A stretch of DNA of 64,000 nucleotides from Priestia aryabhattai (GCF_023715685.1 NZ_JAMBOQ010000002.1:434001-498000); one strand, 5' to 3'. Shown: positions 33,455-42,587, numbered from the stretch's first letter. Notes: generated by a model from the sequence alone, not told the origin. A program made the numbers and translations.

Positions 33455-33802
33455 AAAAGAGATTGAGACATAACTACATCAATCCCATCTAAAGACGAAC
33501 AAACTAGATAAATGAGCTAGTATGGATCACTGGTTACACCGCTGTTGATTTCCATGCAAGGCTTCGCTTTCCGCGGGCGGCCGATGAGCCTCCTCGTCGC
33601 TTGAGCTCCTGCGGGGTCTCATCTGTTCCGCTTTTCCCGCAGGAGTCTTCGCCTTGCCCTCCAATCAACAGCTAGAAGCAATTAAACACATTAAACCTAC
33701 GTCCACCATGACAGCAAAAAATCAGAATCATTAACCAATAATTTCGATTAATAGTTCTGATTTCTCTTCAACTAAAATATTTTTGTCCCAGCCTCTTTTT
33801 TA
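33455..33802. repeat. Dispersed-repeat-like composite element with nested inverted repeats
   Basis: Outer arms AAAAAGAGATTGAGACATAA (33455) and TTTTTGTCCCAGCCTCTTTTTT-type sequence (ending 33802) are imperfect inverted copies. Inside is a GC-rich core (33541-33672) bounded by GCTGTTGATT/AATCAACAGC, with CTCCTGCGGG/CCCGCAGGAG and CAAGGC/GCCTTG nested further in. A third hairpin, AAATCAGAATCATTAA against TTAATAGTTCTGATTT, follows. I recognise the core (CTTTCCGCGGGCGG, GATGAGCCTCCTCGTCGCTT) as a repeat common in Bacillus-group genomes. No coding capacity. Confidence 0.75.
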
Positions 33803-33815
33803 TAAACTAGTTTCG

Positions 33816-34085
33816 CTACTCCTGACTTATAATAGGTTTCCAGTTGAAATCTTTTACGTCTTGAACAGAAGGCTTTCTCACGTGCTGTAAGCTTTCTTTA
33901 TTACACGCTCCATAAACTATAAAATTTTGCTGAGCTTCTATTAAAGAAATAGAGTTAGCTCCTAGTTCGTTGGCATTCAGCTTTTGATACGGATCGTCTT
34001 CCCAAAAACATATCTCACAAATATCATAGTCACCATCACTGTCTAACGATTGATAACCACAGCAAGGGCATGTATACTTTTTCAT
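33816..34085 (-). CDS. CPCC-type cysteine-rich protein
   Basis: 89 residues, RBS GAAAGGAT. YTCPCCGYQSLD and YDICEICFWEDDPYQ form the CPCC (Cys_rich_CPCC) zinc-binding signature. Function unknown. Members are sometimes found beside toxin/immunity genes, but nothing of that kind is nearby here; the dispersed repeat is its neighbour. Confidence 0.8.
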   Translation of the reverse strand: MKKYTCPCCGYQSLDSDGDYDICEICFWEDDPYQKLNANELGANSISLIEAQQNFIVYGACNKESLQHVRKPSVQDVKDFNWKPIISQE

Positions 34086-34367
34086 TGTTCCTATCCTTTC
34101 TGTATGGATTTTAAGCTAGAAAAGAGTCAGCCATCTTATTTAACTATTTTACTATATTTAAGGGTAATCTAAAAGAATATTCAAAAAATTACAGCGGCAT
34201 ATTCCTTAGGATTTGTGAACATTTTATAACGAATTGGTGATAGTTATTGTGAGACTGAGTAAAAAAGGAGTACACTTACTAGGAAAATAGATTGTGTTCG
34301 GAAACGTCTACATAAAAGCATTTTTGGATATGATGAAAAAAGAAAAAAGAGATAGGGAGTCATAAAT
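34086..34367. other. Intergenic region, 280 bp
   Basis: AT-rich divergent promoter region between the CPCC gene and copC. No CsoR-type or CopY-type copper operator was recognised. Confidence 0.4.
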
Positions 34368-34931
34368 ATGAAAAAAATAATAGGTTTACTTTTAGCATGC
34401 TTTTTAGCTGTCCCGACAGCTAGTTTTGCTCATACACATGTGCAAACAACAGTGCCGGAAAATGGTGCAACTGTTACAGCTCCTTTAAAAGAAATTAAAT
34501 TAAGCTTTGAAACGCACATTGAGAAAATCAGTACTGTGACTGTTACAAAAGATGGGCAAAAAATTTCACTTGCATCGCAAAAAGTAGAGGGTCATGATTT
34601 AATAGCTTCTGTTGATCAGCCTCTTGAAAACGGCTCTTACGCAGTAAACTGGGAAATTGTAGGGGAAGATGGTCATGTAATGAAAGATTCGATTGCTTTT
34701 AAAGTAGATTTGAAAGATGAAGCGAAGGAAGAGAATACTCAAGCAGCCGGAAAAGATAGTGAAAAAAAGCAAAGCGCCACTCAATCCGAACAAAACAAAA
34801 AAAGTGAAGTAGCAAATGATGATGAGAAAGCAGAGAATAATGATTCTTCATCGTTTTTTGTCATCATGATTATTGCTATTGTAGTGGTGGTTGGAGCATT
34901 ACTCTTGATTTTCAGAAAGAAAAAGGCTTAA
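34368..34931 (+). CDS. CopC-domain copper-binding protein, membrane-anchored
   Basis: 187 residues, RBS GATAGGGAG. The signal peptide ends ASFA, leaving mature HTHVQTTVPENGA, so the N-terminal His is free to bind Cu(II) as in CopC. GEDGHVMKDS contains the second Asp-x-His ligand site. An acidic, Lys/Glu/Ser-rich linker (about 120-155) leads to a C-terminal helix (FVIMIIAIVVVVGALLLIF) and a KKK anchor. It delivers or buffers copper outside the membrane and pairs with the CopD gene 4 bp downstream. In Bacillus subtilis YcnJ the two domains are fused. Confidence 0.85.
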   Translation: MKKIIGLLLACFLAVPTASFAHTHVQTTVPENGATVTAPLKEIKLSFETHIEKISTVTVTKDGQKISLASQKVEGHDLIASVDQPLENGSYAVNWEIVGEDGHVMKDSIAFKVDLKDEAKEENTQAAGKDSEKKQSATQSEQNKKSEVANDDEKAENNDSSSFFVIMIIAIVVVVGALLLIFRKKKA

Positions 34932-34935
34932 AAAG

Positions 34936-35997
34936 ATGAGTATATGGTTGCCTGTTTTTGAGTGGTTCACATACGTAGCTCTTTCCTTATTATTAGGGTT
35001 TGCCGTACTGCAATATGTGCCGCTTACAAAAAAGCCAACAATTTTATTATCAAAGCGATGGCTACTTGCAAGTGCAGCGGCTGTCGCTATTTTTTCGGTT
35101 GGAAATTCGCTTGAGATTATTTTATCTTTTTCAAAAATAAGAGGGTTAGGTGAAACGGTTCGTCTTGTATTGTTAGAAACACGAACAGGACACGCTTGGA
35201 TCTTTGTTGTATTAATGGCTATTTTATGTATGGTTGCTGTTTCAATAGAAAGCCACCCTCATATGTATACATTGCTGACTGTGGCGTTGGTGGGAGGAAT
35301 CGCTTATGCAAGTCACGCAGCATCCGCTTCTGCGCTTAGCGGGATGCTTTCTCATTCCCTTCATATTTTAGCAGTTGGACTGTGGGGAGGAGTGGTTCTG
35401 ATTGTTGCAGCTTTTTCAAAAGAAACCTCCAATTGGAAAAGTTTCTTAAGCTGGTTTACTCCTTTTGCGATCACTTGTTTTGTGCTTCTTTCATTAAGTG
35501 GATTCATTTCGATGGTTATTATCATGGGGCTGTCCAACTATGTAAATTCATGGGCTACGGATTACGGACAGTCTCTTTTACTAAAGCATATTACGATTAT
35601 TCCACTGCTTGCATTTGCCGTTATCAATGGTTTTCTTATGAAAAAAGCAATAAAACATCCAGAATATAAGCCCATGATGTGGATTCGAGCAGAAAGCATT
35701 ATTTTACTTATCATTTTTTTATTTACAGCTATCATGGTGACGCAATCGCCGCCAACCAATATAAGCCATATAGCAATGGATTCATCGATTCTTCCCTTTA
35801 TCTATGGGAAGCAAGTGATGCTTCCTCTAACGTTTCAAGTAACGGTTGTAGGAATTCTGTTCCTATTTGTCGCACTGCTGTTTTTTGTGTATTTACTTAT
35901 TTGTTTTTACAAAAAGACAGTATGGCTTAGCGTATTAAGTGCAGGTCTGTTTGTTTTTGCTTTTTATATTGCGATGATGACAAGTATTCAAGTATAA
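34936..35997 (+). CDS. CopD-family copper transport membrane protein
   Basis: 353 residues with about nine membrane helices. The CopD domain with HSLHILAVGLWGGVVLIVAAF (His pair) lies near 140-160 and further His and Met near SHIAMDSS. CopD is believed to carry copper inward, as YcnJ does under copper limitation. The start at 34936 has a weak site within the preceding stop region, suggesting coupled translation with copC. A terminator follows. Confidence 0.82.
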   Translation: MSIWLPVFEWFTYVALSLLLGFAVLQYVPLTKKPTILLSKRWLLASAAAVAIFSVGNSLEIILSFSKIRGLGETVRLVLLETRTGHAWIFVVLMAILCMVAVSIESHPHMYTLLTVALVGGIAYASHAASASALSGMLSHSLHILAVGLWGGVVLIVAAFSKETSNWKSFLSWFTPFAITCFVLLSLSGFISMVIIMGLSNYVNSWATDYGQSLLLKHITIIPLLAFAVINGFLMKKAIKHPEYKPMMWIRAESIILLIIFLFTAIMVTQSPPTNISHIAMDSSILPFIYGKQVMLPLTFQVTVVGILFLFVALLFFVYLLICFYKKTVWLSVLSAGLFVFAFYIAMMTSIQV

Positions 35998-36026
35998 AAA
36001 CAGTGAGAAATATCTCACTGTTTTTT
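35995..36026. terminator. Bidirectional terminator
   Basis: AAAAACAGTGAGA-aata-TCTCACTGTTTTTT. Confidence 0.85.
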
Positions 36027-36027
36027 A

Positions 36028-36216
36028 TTAGGCATTAAAAGCTGCGTTATCCCTCGGGCCTTTTCCCGGAGAGGGAGGCATCGGTATTTGAGAGTTAGAA
36101 TCAGAGCCAGAGCCAGATTTAGAGCTGCTTGAAGGCGATACATTTCCTGCGTTTCCAAAAATAACGATACCACCAGAAATGGTTCCAATAGAAATAGATT
36201 TAATATAAACAGACAT
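36028..36216 (-). CDS. GerPA/GerPF-type spore germination protein
   Basis: 62 residues. SVYIKSISIGTISGGIVIFG followed by NAGNVSPSSSSKSGSGS matches the GerPA/GerPF family, small proteins of the inner coat needed for germinants to pass through the coat. The tail (IPMPPSPGKGPRDNAAFNA) is Pro-rich. A stand-alone copy away from a gerPABCDEF operon. The ribosome site AGAGGTTG is fair. A sigma-K-like promoter is suggested upstream. Confidence 0.7.
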   Translation of the reverse strand: MSVYIKSISIGTISGGIVIFGNAGNVSPSSSSKSGSGSDSNSQIPMPPSPGKGPRDNAAFNA

Positions 36217-36258
36217 TCTTATTCAACCTCTTATCTAGTAAAAGAATTCAGTGTACCA

Positions 36259-36284
36259 TATTATATGACCAGCTTGTCATTTTC
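36259..36284 (-). promoter_or_regulatory. Possible sigma-K promoter of the GerP-like gene
   Basis: On the minus strand CATATAATA (36259-36267) fits CATAnnnTA, with an AC 17 bp upstream. gerP genes are sigma-K-dependent in Bacillus subtilis, so this is plausible but the motif is short. Confidence 0.35.
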
Positions 36285-36435
36285 GTATAGACGAGTTTGA
36301 AAAATAGGTAAAAGCTTAGAAGTTCAGGTTGAGAAAGAAAAAGGTGTAAAATGAGAGAGAACTTTGAAGGCAAAGTTTGAGGTGTCTGCCTGAGATGTGC
36401 ATACCACCTATTAAGAGAATTAGAAAGGAATTAAA

Positions 36436-38163
36436 ATGAAAACGAAAAAAGGAATTCAATTTTCATTTAAAAAATTGTGGTTGCTAACAAACCCTCCGAC
36501 AGGAAAGTTAGTCATTTCGTTTGTACTGGCCTTAATCAATACGGGAGCTTCTCTTTCTATTCCTCTTGTCATTAAAGAAGTTATGGAGAAAATCGCAGCG
36601 GGCGTCTCACCACAGCTTGTGGCAGGACTCCTTGGTTTATTTGCTGCTCAAATGGTAACAAGCGCTGTATCGCTTTATCTCCTTGCTCAAGTAGGACAAA
36701 GTGTTGTAAAAGAACTCAGGTATAAAGTTTGGGATAAGCTCATAAAGCTTCCCATTTCATTTTACGATCACAACCGCTCAGGTGAGATGGTGAGCCGTAT
36801 TACAAATGATACAACCATTGTGATGAATTTATTATCAACAGAAATGATTGACTTTGTTAAAAATATTTTATCGATTATCATTGCCGTCGTTATTTTATTT
36901 ACGCTTGATGTGCCCATGACGCTCATTTTATTAGCAGTTATTCCAGTTATGTTTGTACTGGTTATGCCGCTAGCGCGAAAAATACATAAAATTTCGCGTG
37001 AACAGCAGGATAAAATGTCCAAGCTTACGGCTTTTTTAGCTCAAATGCTGAGTGAAATCCGCTTGATTAAAGTATCAGGTTCAGAGAAAAAAGAAGTTCA
37101 TTCCGGCTTAGAATCGTTTCAATCGCTCTACCTCTTCGGTGTTAAGAGAGCTAAAGTTGAAGCCATCATTACCCCGATTATTAGCACGGTGATGACCGCT
37201 GTTATGATTGCTATTGTCGGGTTTGGTGCGTACCGGGTGAGTGAGGGATTTATCACTGCAGGAGAGCTCGTGGCTTTTGTTCTCTACCTTTTTCAAATTA
37301 TGGTTCCGGTTGGTTCACTTACCCGATTTATCACAAGCTTTCAGCAAACCAAAGGAGCTTCAGAAAGAATCTTTGATATATTAGCTGAGAAAGAAGAGAA
37401 CTATGAAAATGGAGCAATACTTGAACAGGTAGGGAGTTTAAGGTTCGATAAGGTTGCTTTTCGATATGAAGATAAACAAGTATTGCAGGAGGTTTCATTT
37501 TCTGCTAAAAAAGGCAAAGTTACGGCTTTTGTCGGACCTAGTGGAGCTGGAAAATCTACTGTTTTTTCGCTTATCGAACGCTTTTACGAGCCTTCATCGG
37601 GGCATATATTCATGGATGGAATAGACAGTCAAAACGCCAACTTACGTTCGTGGCGTCAACTGTTTAGCTATGTTCAGCAAGATTCTCCGATTTTAGCAGG
37701 AACAATTCGAGAAAATCTCATTTACGGATTGGAGCGCCGCGTGACGGATGAAGAAATAGAAGAAGCAGCGAAGTTAGCGAATGCTCATCATTTCATTCAG
37801 TCCTTTGAAGCTCAATATGAAACAATGATTGGAGAAAGAGGCATTAATCTTTCAGGAGGGCAGCGACAGCGTATCGCAATTGCCCGAGCGCTGTTACGTA
37901 ATCCCCAGTTTTTATTACTGGACGAAGCGACAGCTAGCTTGGACTCCGAATCAGAAAAGCTTGTGCAAGAGTCATTGGAAACGGTAATGAAAGAACGCAC
38001 ATCACTCGTTATCGCTCATCGTCTATCTACAGTTATTAATGCGGACCAAATTGTTGTAATAGAAGAAGGGCGGGTTACAGGAAGCGGGACGCATAAAGAG
38101 CTGTTAGCCTCTCATTCTTTTTACCGGCGGTTGGTGGAGCAACAGTTTCAAACATCCCTATAG
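36436..38163 (+). CDS. bmrA: BmrA-like ABC multidrug exporter (half transporter)
   Basis: 575 residues, one fused membrane domain (about 1-310, six helices) and one nucleotide-binding domain (about 330-575). Walker A is GPSGAGKST, signature LSGGQRQRIAIARALLRNP, Walker B FLLLDEATASLD, with the H-loop in VIAHRLST. The sequence is close to Bacillus subtilis BmrA (YvcC), which works as a homodimer exporting drugs and dyes. RBS AAAGGAATT. The roughly 90-nt leader contains AACTTTG/CAAAGTT and AGGTG/CACCT pairings whose role is unknown. Confidence 0.85.
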   Translation: MKTKKGIQFSFKKLWLLTNPPTGKLVISFVLALINTGASLSIPLVIKEVMEKIAAGVSPQLVAGLLGLFAAQMVTSAVSLYLLAQVGQSVVKELRYKVWDKLIKLPISFYDHNRSGEMVSRITNDTTIVMNLLSTEMIDFVKNILSIIIAVVILFTLDVPMTLILLAVIPVMFVLVMPLARKIHKISREQQDKMSKLTAFLAQMLSEIRLIKVSGSEKKEVHSGLESFQSLYLFGVKRAKVEAIITPIISTVMTAVMIAIVGFGAYRVSEGFITAGELVAFVLYLFQIMVPVGSLTRFITSFQQTKGASERIFDILAEKEENYENGAILEQVGSLRFDKVAFRYEDKQVLQEVSFSAKKGKVTAFVGPSGAGKSTVFSLIERFYEPSSGHIFMDGIDSQNANLRSWRQLFSYVQQDSPILAGTIRENLIYGLERRVTDEEIEEAAKLANAHHFIQSFEAQYETMIGERGINLSGGQRQRIAIARALLRNPQFLLLDEATASLDSESEKLVQESLETVMKERTSLVIAHRLSTVINADQIVVIEEGRVTGSGTHKELLASHSFYRRLVEQQFQTSL

Positions 38164-38170
38164 AACAAAC

Positions 38171-38202
38171 AAAAAAAGACTGCTTGAAAACAGTCTTTTT
38201 TT
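38171..38202. terminator. Bidirectional terminator
   Basis: AAAAAAAGACTG-cttgaaaa-CAGTCTTTTTTT between the exporter and the convergent DJ-1 gene. Confidence 0.85.
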
Positions 38203-38205
38203 AGA

Positions 38206-38871
38206 TTATTTATTTAGCTTTTTAACTAATTCATCACCCATTAATTCAGAAGAAAAAGGATCTCGGCTTGTGACAATTTGATCATTTGCCCAAACGGCAT
38301 ATGCTTTTTTCTCCATCTCAGGGATGTAGTTAGCCACTTCACGAAGCTCTTGTTCTAAACTGTATGGTAAAAAAGGAAGTACTTCTTCCGGTTCAATTTC
38401 ATCAGGATAACCGGTTACGTCTAATCCTTTAATTAATAATTCGTCATCGGATCCTTTCAAGAAAGCAAAAACAGAAGGTCCGTGGCACTCAGCTGCTAAA
38501 ATACCTCCGTTATCGTATACTTTGTTCATAAGTGCATGCAAGTCCACATTTTTTGCTAAGTCAAACATAGCGCCGTGGCCGCCTATCACTAAGATAACGT
38601 CGTAGTTCTCAGCATCTACTTCTTCAAGTTTCATTGTCTGATCCGCTCTTCCTGATTCATATAATTTCTTATATGTTCCGTTTGGATCAAAGTCTTCTGA
38701 AATACTTCGAACGTCTACTTCCGGCTTACCTCCAAAAGGTGAGGCTAAATCAACGGTGTGCCCTGCGTCCTCAAGCTTTTGCAGCGGAGCAAATAATTCT
38801 TCTGCCCACCAACCTGTGTGATAATCTTTCTCTTCGTATCCGCTTGATAATACAGCTAACACTCTTGCCAT
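38206..38871 (-). CDS. DJ-1/PfpI (Hsp31-like) protein
   Basis: 221 residues of the class I amidotransferase-like fold. The nucleophile Cys lies in the elbow AAECHGPSVF, followed by the usual His; VIGGHGAMFDLAKN is the adjacent conserved loop and HTGWWAEELFAPLQKLEDAG marks the Hsp31/glyoxalase III-type subgroup. Such proteins detoxify methylglyoxal or act as stress chaperones. RBS AGGAGG. Single gene. Confidence 0.83.
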   Translation of the reverse strand: MARVLAVLSSGYEEKDYHTGWWAEELFAPLQKLEDAGHTVDLASPFGGKPEVDVRSISEDFDPNGTYKKLYESGRADQTMKLEEVDAENYDVILVIGGHGAMFDLAKNVDLHALMNKVYDNGGILAAECHGPSVFAFLKGSDDELLIKGLDVTGYPDEIEPEEVLPFLPYSLEQELREVANYIPEMEKKAYAVWANDQIVTSRDPFSSELMGDELVKKLNK

Positions 38872-38968
38872 GTTTATACCTCCTAAGTGATGTAAAACGT
38901 ATAGTGATACATATCATGTATTCATTATGAACTGTACCCTATATAAAAAAACTTTAAACAATAGCAAG

Positions 38969-39514
38969 TTATGAAAACGTAGCGTGAATCATAAATAAAA
39001 CCCAAAAGGAGATAGCAAATTTAAGATGCCACTTTTTATCTGTACGCTTATAGCGGTTCACGCCCATCACGAGCAGACAAGCTAGAACAGCCATCATGAT
39101 AATTCCTGAAAGGTAAGTGAAATTTGCTTAAAATTCTTTTATCAAAGCCATATAACCATGTAAAATAATCAAAGCAGTTGATATAAGAGCAACGGGAACG
39201 TGCCACTGACGAACATACTTGGCTAAAAGTTGGATAAGCGGTTTTAATTCAAAATTGCCTTTTTTTATATGTGATAACGGCTTCCATTTTAATAATAAAA
39301 AAATAGGATAAATAGATAAAGCTGCAAAGAAACCAATTCGTGAGATTGAACCAAGCTCTTTAAAATTCCCTTCATATATTTTAGAATCAAGCGGAAGGGA
39401 ATGTGTATAAAAAGGGATATAAATAACCTCTGCTACAACTAGTAAAGAAGATAAAGCAAAGATAAATATCACTTTTTTGCGCTCACTTTTATTTTTTTCA
39501 ACATTTACAGCCAT
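38969..39514 (-). pseudogene. Haem-type four-helix membrane protein broken by an in-frame ochre stop
   Basis: The first 128 codons end at TAA (39128-39130), but the same frame continues for 53 more codons (ANFTYLSGIIMMAVLACLLV, then KWHLKFAISFWVLFMIHATF) to a second TAA at 38969. Restoring one sense codon gives a 181-residue protein with about five helices and paired His residues (WHVP, LHGY, WHLK, IHAT), the pattern of cytochrome b-type or ferric-reductase-like domains. It lies opposite a FixH/YtkA lipoprotein, a family linked to metal or redox proteins. The truncated product may still be made, but it would lack two of the four His. Confidence 0.7.
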
Positions 39515-39695
39515 GATTTTTTAGCTGGGGATTTAGCTGAATTCATTTTCTTCCTTCTTAGAAAAAACTAGTTAGCATCAGTATGAACTTTTTTTCTTAA
39601 AAAATCTTTAAAATTCTTCTTTTTTAGAAAAATTCATTTTTTTCTTGTTAATACGCGCTATAGTTAAAGAAAGGGTTTAAAAAGGAGATGAATAC

Positions 39696-40094
39696 ATGAA
39701 AAAAAGAATAAGTACGTATGTAATCAGCCTTTGTTTACTTTTAACGGCCTGTGGTCAGGAGACAAGTCAAAGCACAAATGCTGAACAGCCAAAACCGTTG
39801 GATGTAAATCTTCAAGGTCCAGAAGTGTTGCAGAAAAATGAAAGCGGTATCTACAAAGCTGAAGTTACATATGGGGACGAAAAAGTGAAAAATGATGATG
39901 TTGAAATGATTGAGTTTGAAATAGAGAAAAAAGATGCGGAAGGGAAAGGAAAGATGTTAAAGCCTAAACAAGTAGAAGAGGGTGTATATGAGATACAAAC
40001 ATCTTTTGCTGATCCTGGCACGTATACCGTGCAATCACATGTTTCTGCAAAAGGTACGCATAACATGCCTCTTATAACCGTAACGGTTAAATGA
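39696..40094 (+). CDS. FixH/YtkA-like lipoprotein
   Basis: 132 residues, RBS AAGGAGATG. Lipoprotein signal with lipobox LTAC at residues 17-20. The rest is a YtkA-like (FixH family) immunoglobulin-type domain: SGIYKAEVTYGDEKVKNDDV, EGVYEIQTSFADPGTYTVQS and a His in KGTHNMP. FixH-type domains are linked to copper or cytochrome oxidase assembly and are proposed to bind metal at the cell surface. Closed by a strong terminator. Confidence 0.75.
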   Translation: MKKRISTYVISLCLLLTACGQETSQSTNAEQPKPLDVNLQGPEVLQKNESGIYKAEVTYGDEKVKNDDVEMIEFEIEKKDAEGKGKMLKPKQVEEGVYEIQTSFADPGTYTVQSHVSAKGTHNMPLITVTVK

Positions 40095-40129
40095 AAGAAG
40101 CCAAGGACCCTATTCCTTGGCTTCTTTTC
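40094..40129. terminator. Rho-independent terminator
   Basis: AAGAAGCCAAGG-accctatt-CCTTGGCTTCTT, 12-bp stem followed by T. Confidence 0.85.
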
Positions 40130-40156
40130 GCTTAGTATATCCATCAAATTCCCGTC

Positions 40157-41533
40157 CTAAAAAAGGAAAAGGTTATTTGGAACAGGATGATTTTTTCTAT
40201 TGTCAATTAAAGTAATGGACTGAGCCAGCTGCTCAATTCCTCGTTTTATAATATTCTCATTTACTTGTGAGATGCTTAATCGGAGAAGAGTGTCTCTTTT
40301 ATATTCTGGTAAAAAAAATCTAGAAGCATCATCAACATATATATGCTGCTCGTTTAGCATGTGAACGATTTGTTTTGCTGTTACATTCTCAGGCAAACTG
40401 ATGGATAGATAGAATCCTGAAGTCGGTTTAGAAAAATGTGTATTAGCCGGTAACGATGATTCACATGCTTCTACAAGGGTTTGCATTTTCGTATGGTATA
40501 CCTCTTTTATTTTTTTGAGATGACTAGTAAACATGCCGCTTTTTAAATAAATTTCAAGAGCACCTTGTGAAAGTGCTGAGCTATTAAAATCTGAACTAAA
40601 TTTATATCGTAAAAAGTTGTTAATCATTAATGAAGGAAGAACGATAGCAGCAATGCGTAACCCTGGAAGAAAGATTTTCGAAAAGCTTTTAATGTAAATG
40701 ACTCGTCCCGAAGGGTTAAAAGAAAATAAAGGATCTGATTTTGCATCGGGATCAAGGTCACCCAAAAAGTCATCCTCCACTATATATACATCGTATTTTT
40801 CGGCTAGCTCCACGATTTTTTTCTTCTCAAAATTTGTATAACAATGCCCAAGAGGGTTGTGAAATCTCGGAATAATATAGAAAAATTTTATATCATTGTT
40901 TCGAAAAATGTACTCCAAACGATCAAGATCAATCCCTTCCATCGATAGCTCGATCCCAAAAGTAGTAGCTTGGTGCAGCGTGAGGGACTCGATAAACCCG
41001 AAATAAGTGGGCTGTTCAATCAGAATATTGTTTTTTTCATTTGGAAATGGCATAGAAACTAATAAGTGAAGGGCTTGCTGCGACCCAGATACAACAACTA
41101 ATCTTTCAGCTTGAGTGAATACCTGTAAATTCTGCAAGTGTTTCACTAACTGTACCCGTAATGAGTAAGAGCCTTGTTGATCAGAGTATGTAAAAAGCTC
41201 TTCTTTGTAGTGTTCAATCGCTTGGTTTATACAATGCTGAAATTCAAGATAAGGCATAACGTTTTTATCTGGACCAGCAGACAAGAAATCAATCACTTCA
41301 TTTTCATTCGTCCTATGTTGAAATTCTGCCACAACGTAGTAGCCGCTTTTAGGAACAGAATAAATTAAATGCTCTTTTTCTAGTTCGCTGTAGGCTTTAA
41401 TAACTGTATTCTTGCTACACGAAAAATGTTGGGATAGTCGGCGAACAGAAGGGAGTTTACCACCTGCAATAAGCGATCCATTTGCTAGGCCAAGCTTAAT
41501 TTCTTCCATGATTTTCAGATATTTTAAACTCAT
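40157..41533 (-). CDS. MocR-type regulator (GntR HTH fused to class I aminotransferase domain)
   Basis: 458 residues. N-terminal winged helix about 1-70 (KLPSVRRLSQHFSCSKNTVI) and a PLP-binding aminotransferase-fold domain about 100-440, with the Schiff-base Lys in VIYIKSFSKIFLPGLRIA and YFGFIESL, FHNPLGH as typical fold-type I motifs. MocR proteins sense PLP or amino compounds and control an adjacent gene. The divergent neighbour is an EamA exporter, so an exporter of an amine or amino acid under MocR control is likely. The intergenic region has repeated GTACAG/TGTAC words that could be its operators. Confidence 0.85.
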   Translation of the reverse strand: MSLKYLKIMEEIKLGLANGSLIAGGKLPSVRRLSQHFSCSKNTVIKAYSELEKEHLIYSVPKSGYYVVAEFQHRTNENEVIDFLSAGPDKNVMPYLEFQHCINQAIEHYKEELFTYSDQQGSYSLRVQLVKHLQNLQVFTQAERLVVVSGSQQALHLLVSMPFPNEKNNILIEQPTYFGFIESLTLHQATTFGIELSMEGIDLDRLEYIFRNNDIKFFYIIPRFHNPLGHCYTNFEKKKIVELAEKYDVYIVEDDFLGDLDPDAKSDPLFSFNPSGRVIYIKSFSKIFLPGLRIAAIVLPSLMINNFLRYKFSSDFNSSALSQGALEIYLKSGMFTSHLKKIKEVYHTKMQTLVEACESSLPANTHFSKPTSGFYLSISLPENVTAKQIVHMLNEQHIYVDDASRFFLPEYKRDTLLRLSISQVNENIIKRGIEQLAQSITLIDNRKNHPVPNNLFLF

Positions 41534-41684
41534 AGGGTTATACTCCTTTAATTTGTAACCGTACAGATAGATAAAAGAATGATTTATTTTAGTAGTTGTA
41601 CTGCGCTATCCTTTTAATTATATCAGAACCTTTTTTAGAAAAATGGTACAGTTCTGAAAAATGAAAAGACAGGGGTAGTGTAGG

Positions 41685-42587
41685 ATGCAAAAAGAAACTA
41701 AAGAGAAAATGGGATTATTGTTGGGGTTAGTAGGTGTTATCTGTTTTAGCTTAACACTTCCTTTTACAAGCATTGCAGTCGAGTATTTCGGAACGACAGT
41801 CGCAGGTTTAGGAAGAACAGTTGTAGCTGCTATTTTAGTAGCTGTGGTATTAATTTTACGAAAAGAAAAATTCCCTTCTCCTCGTCAATTTAAAAGTCTG
41901 CTTATCGTTGCTTTTGGTGCAGTTTTAGGGTTTCCTCTTCTCACTTCTTGGGCAATGAAATCGTTGCCTGTTTCTCACGGAGCGGTTGAATTAGCACTCT
42001 TACCGCTAGCCACAGCCGGTTTTGCGATGTTTAGAGCAGGTGAACGCCCTTCTCTAAAATTCTGGATGTCAAGCATAATCGGTTCTGCAGCTGTTATCGT
42101 GTATGCTCTTCACCTTGGATTTGGTCAACTTCAGTTTGCCGATGTAGCTTTACTAGCAGCAGTGCTTATACTTGGACTGAGCTACGCAGAAGGTGGATTG
42201 TTAGCAAGAGAATTAGGTAGCTGGCAAGTAATTACTTGGGCCATTATCATCGGTGCTCCATTTTTTATTATTCCAGTTGGGCTAAGCCTTACAACTGAAA
42301 TGCTTCATGCACCTTTACAAGCGTGGGTTAGTTTGATTTATCTCTCAGTAGTTAGTCAATTTTTAGCATACGTTGCTTGGTATAGCGGGATGGCTCTGGG
42401 TGGAATAGCCAGAGTTAGCCAGGTTCAATATTTACAGCCATTTTTGATGATTCTTTTTGCAACAGTATTTCTAGGTGAATCAATTACACTTTTCACTCTT
42501 GTTATAGCAATAATTGTTGTCTTTTCTGTTGTATTAGGCAAAAACGCTTCGGTATCCAAAAAGAGGCGTATCCACAAAAAATGCTGA
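41685..42587 (+). CDS. EamA/DMT-family exporter
   Basis: 300 residues with ten predicted helices in two EamA halves (LLLGLVGVICFSLTLPFTSI at the start, VSQFLAYVAWYSGMALGG in the second half). DMT transporters of this type export amino acids or small metabolites. It is divergent from the MocR regulator, which probably controls it. The start has only GTGTAGG as ribosome site. The C-terminus is basic (KKRRIHKKC), cytoplasmic. Confidence 0.82.
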   Translation: MQKETKEKMGLLLGLVGVICFSLTLPFTSIAVEYFGTTVAGLGRTVVAAILVAVVLILRKEKFPSPRQFKSLLIVAFGAVLGFPLLTSWAMKSLPVSHGAVELALLPLATAGFAMFRAGERPSLKFWMSSIIGSAAVIVYALHLGFGQLQFADVALLAAVLILGLSYAEGGLLARELGSWQVITWAIIIGAPFFIIPVGLSLTTEMLHAPLQAWVSLIYLSVVSQFLAYVAWYSGMALGGIARVSQVQYLQPFLMILFATVFLGESITLFTLVIAIIVVFSVVLGKNASVSKKRRIHKKC

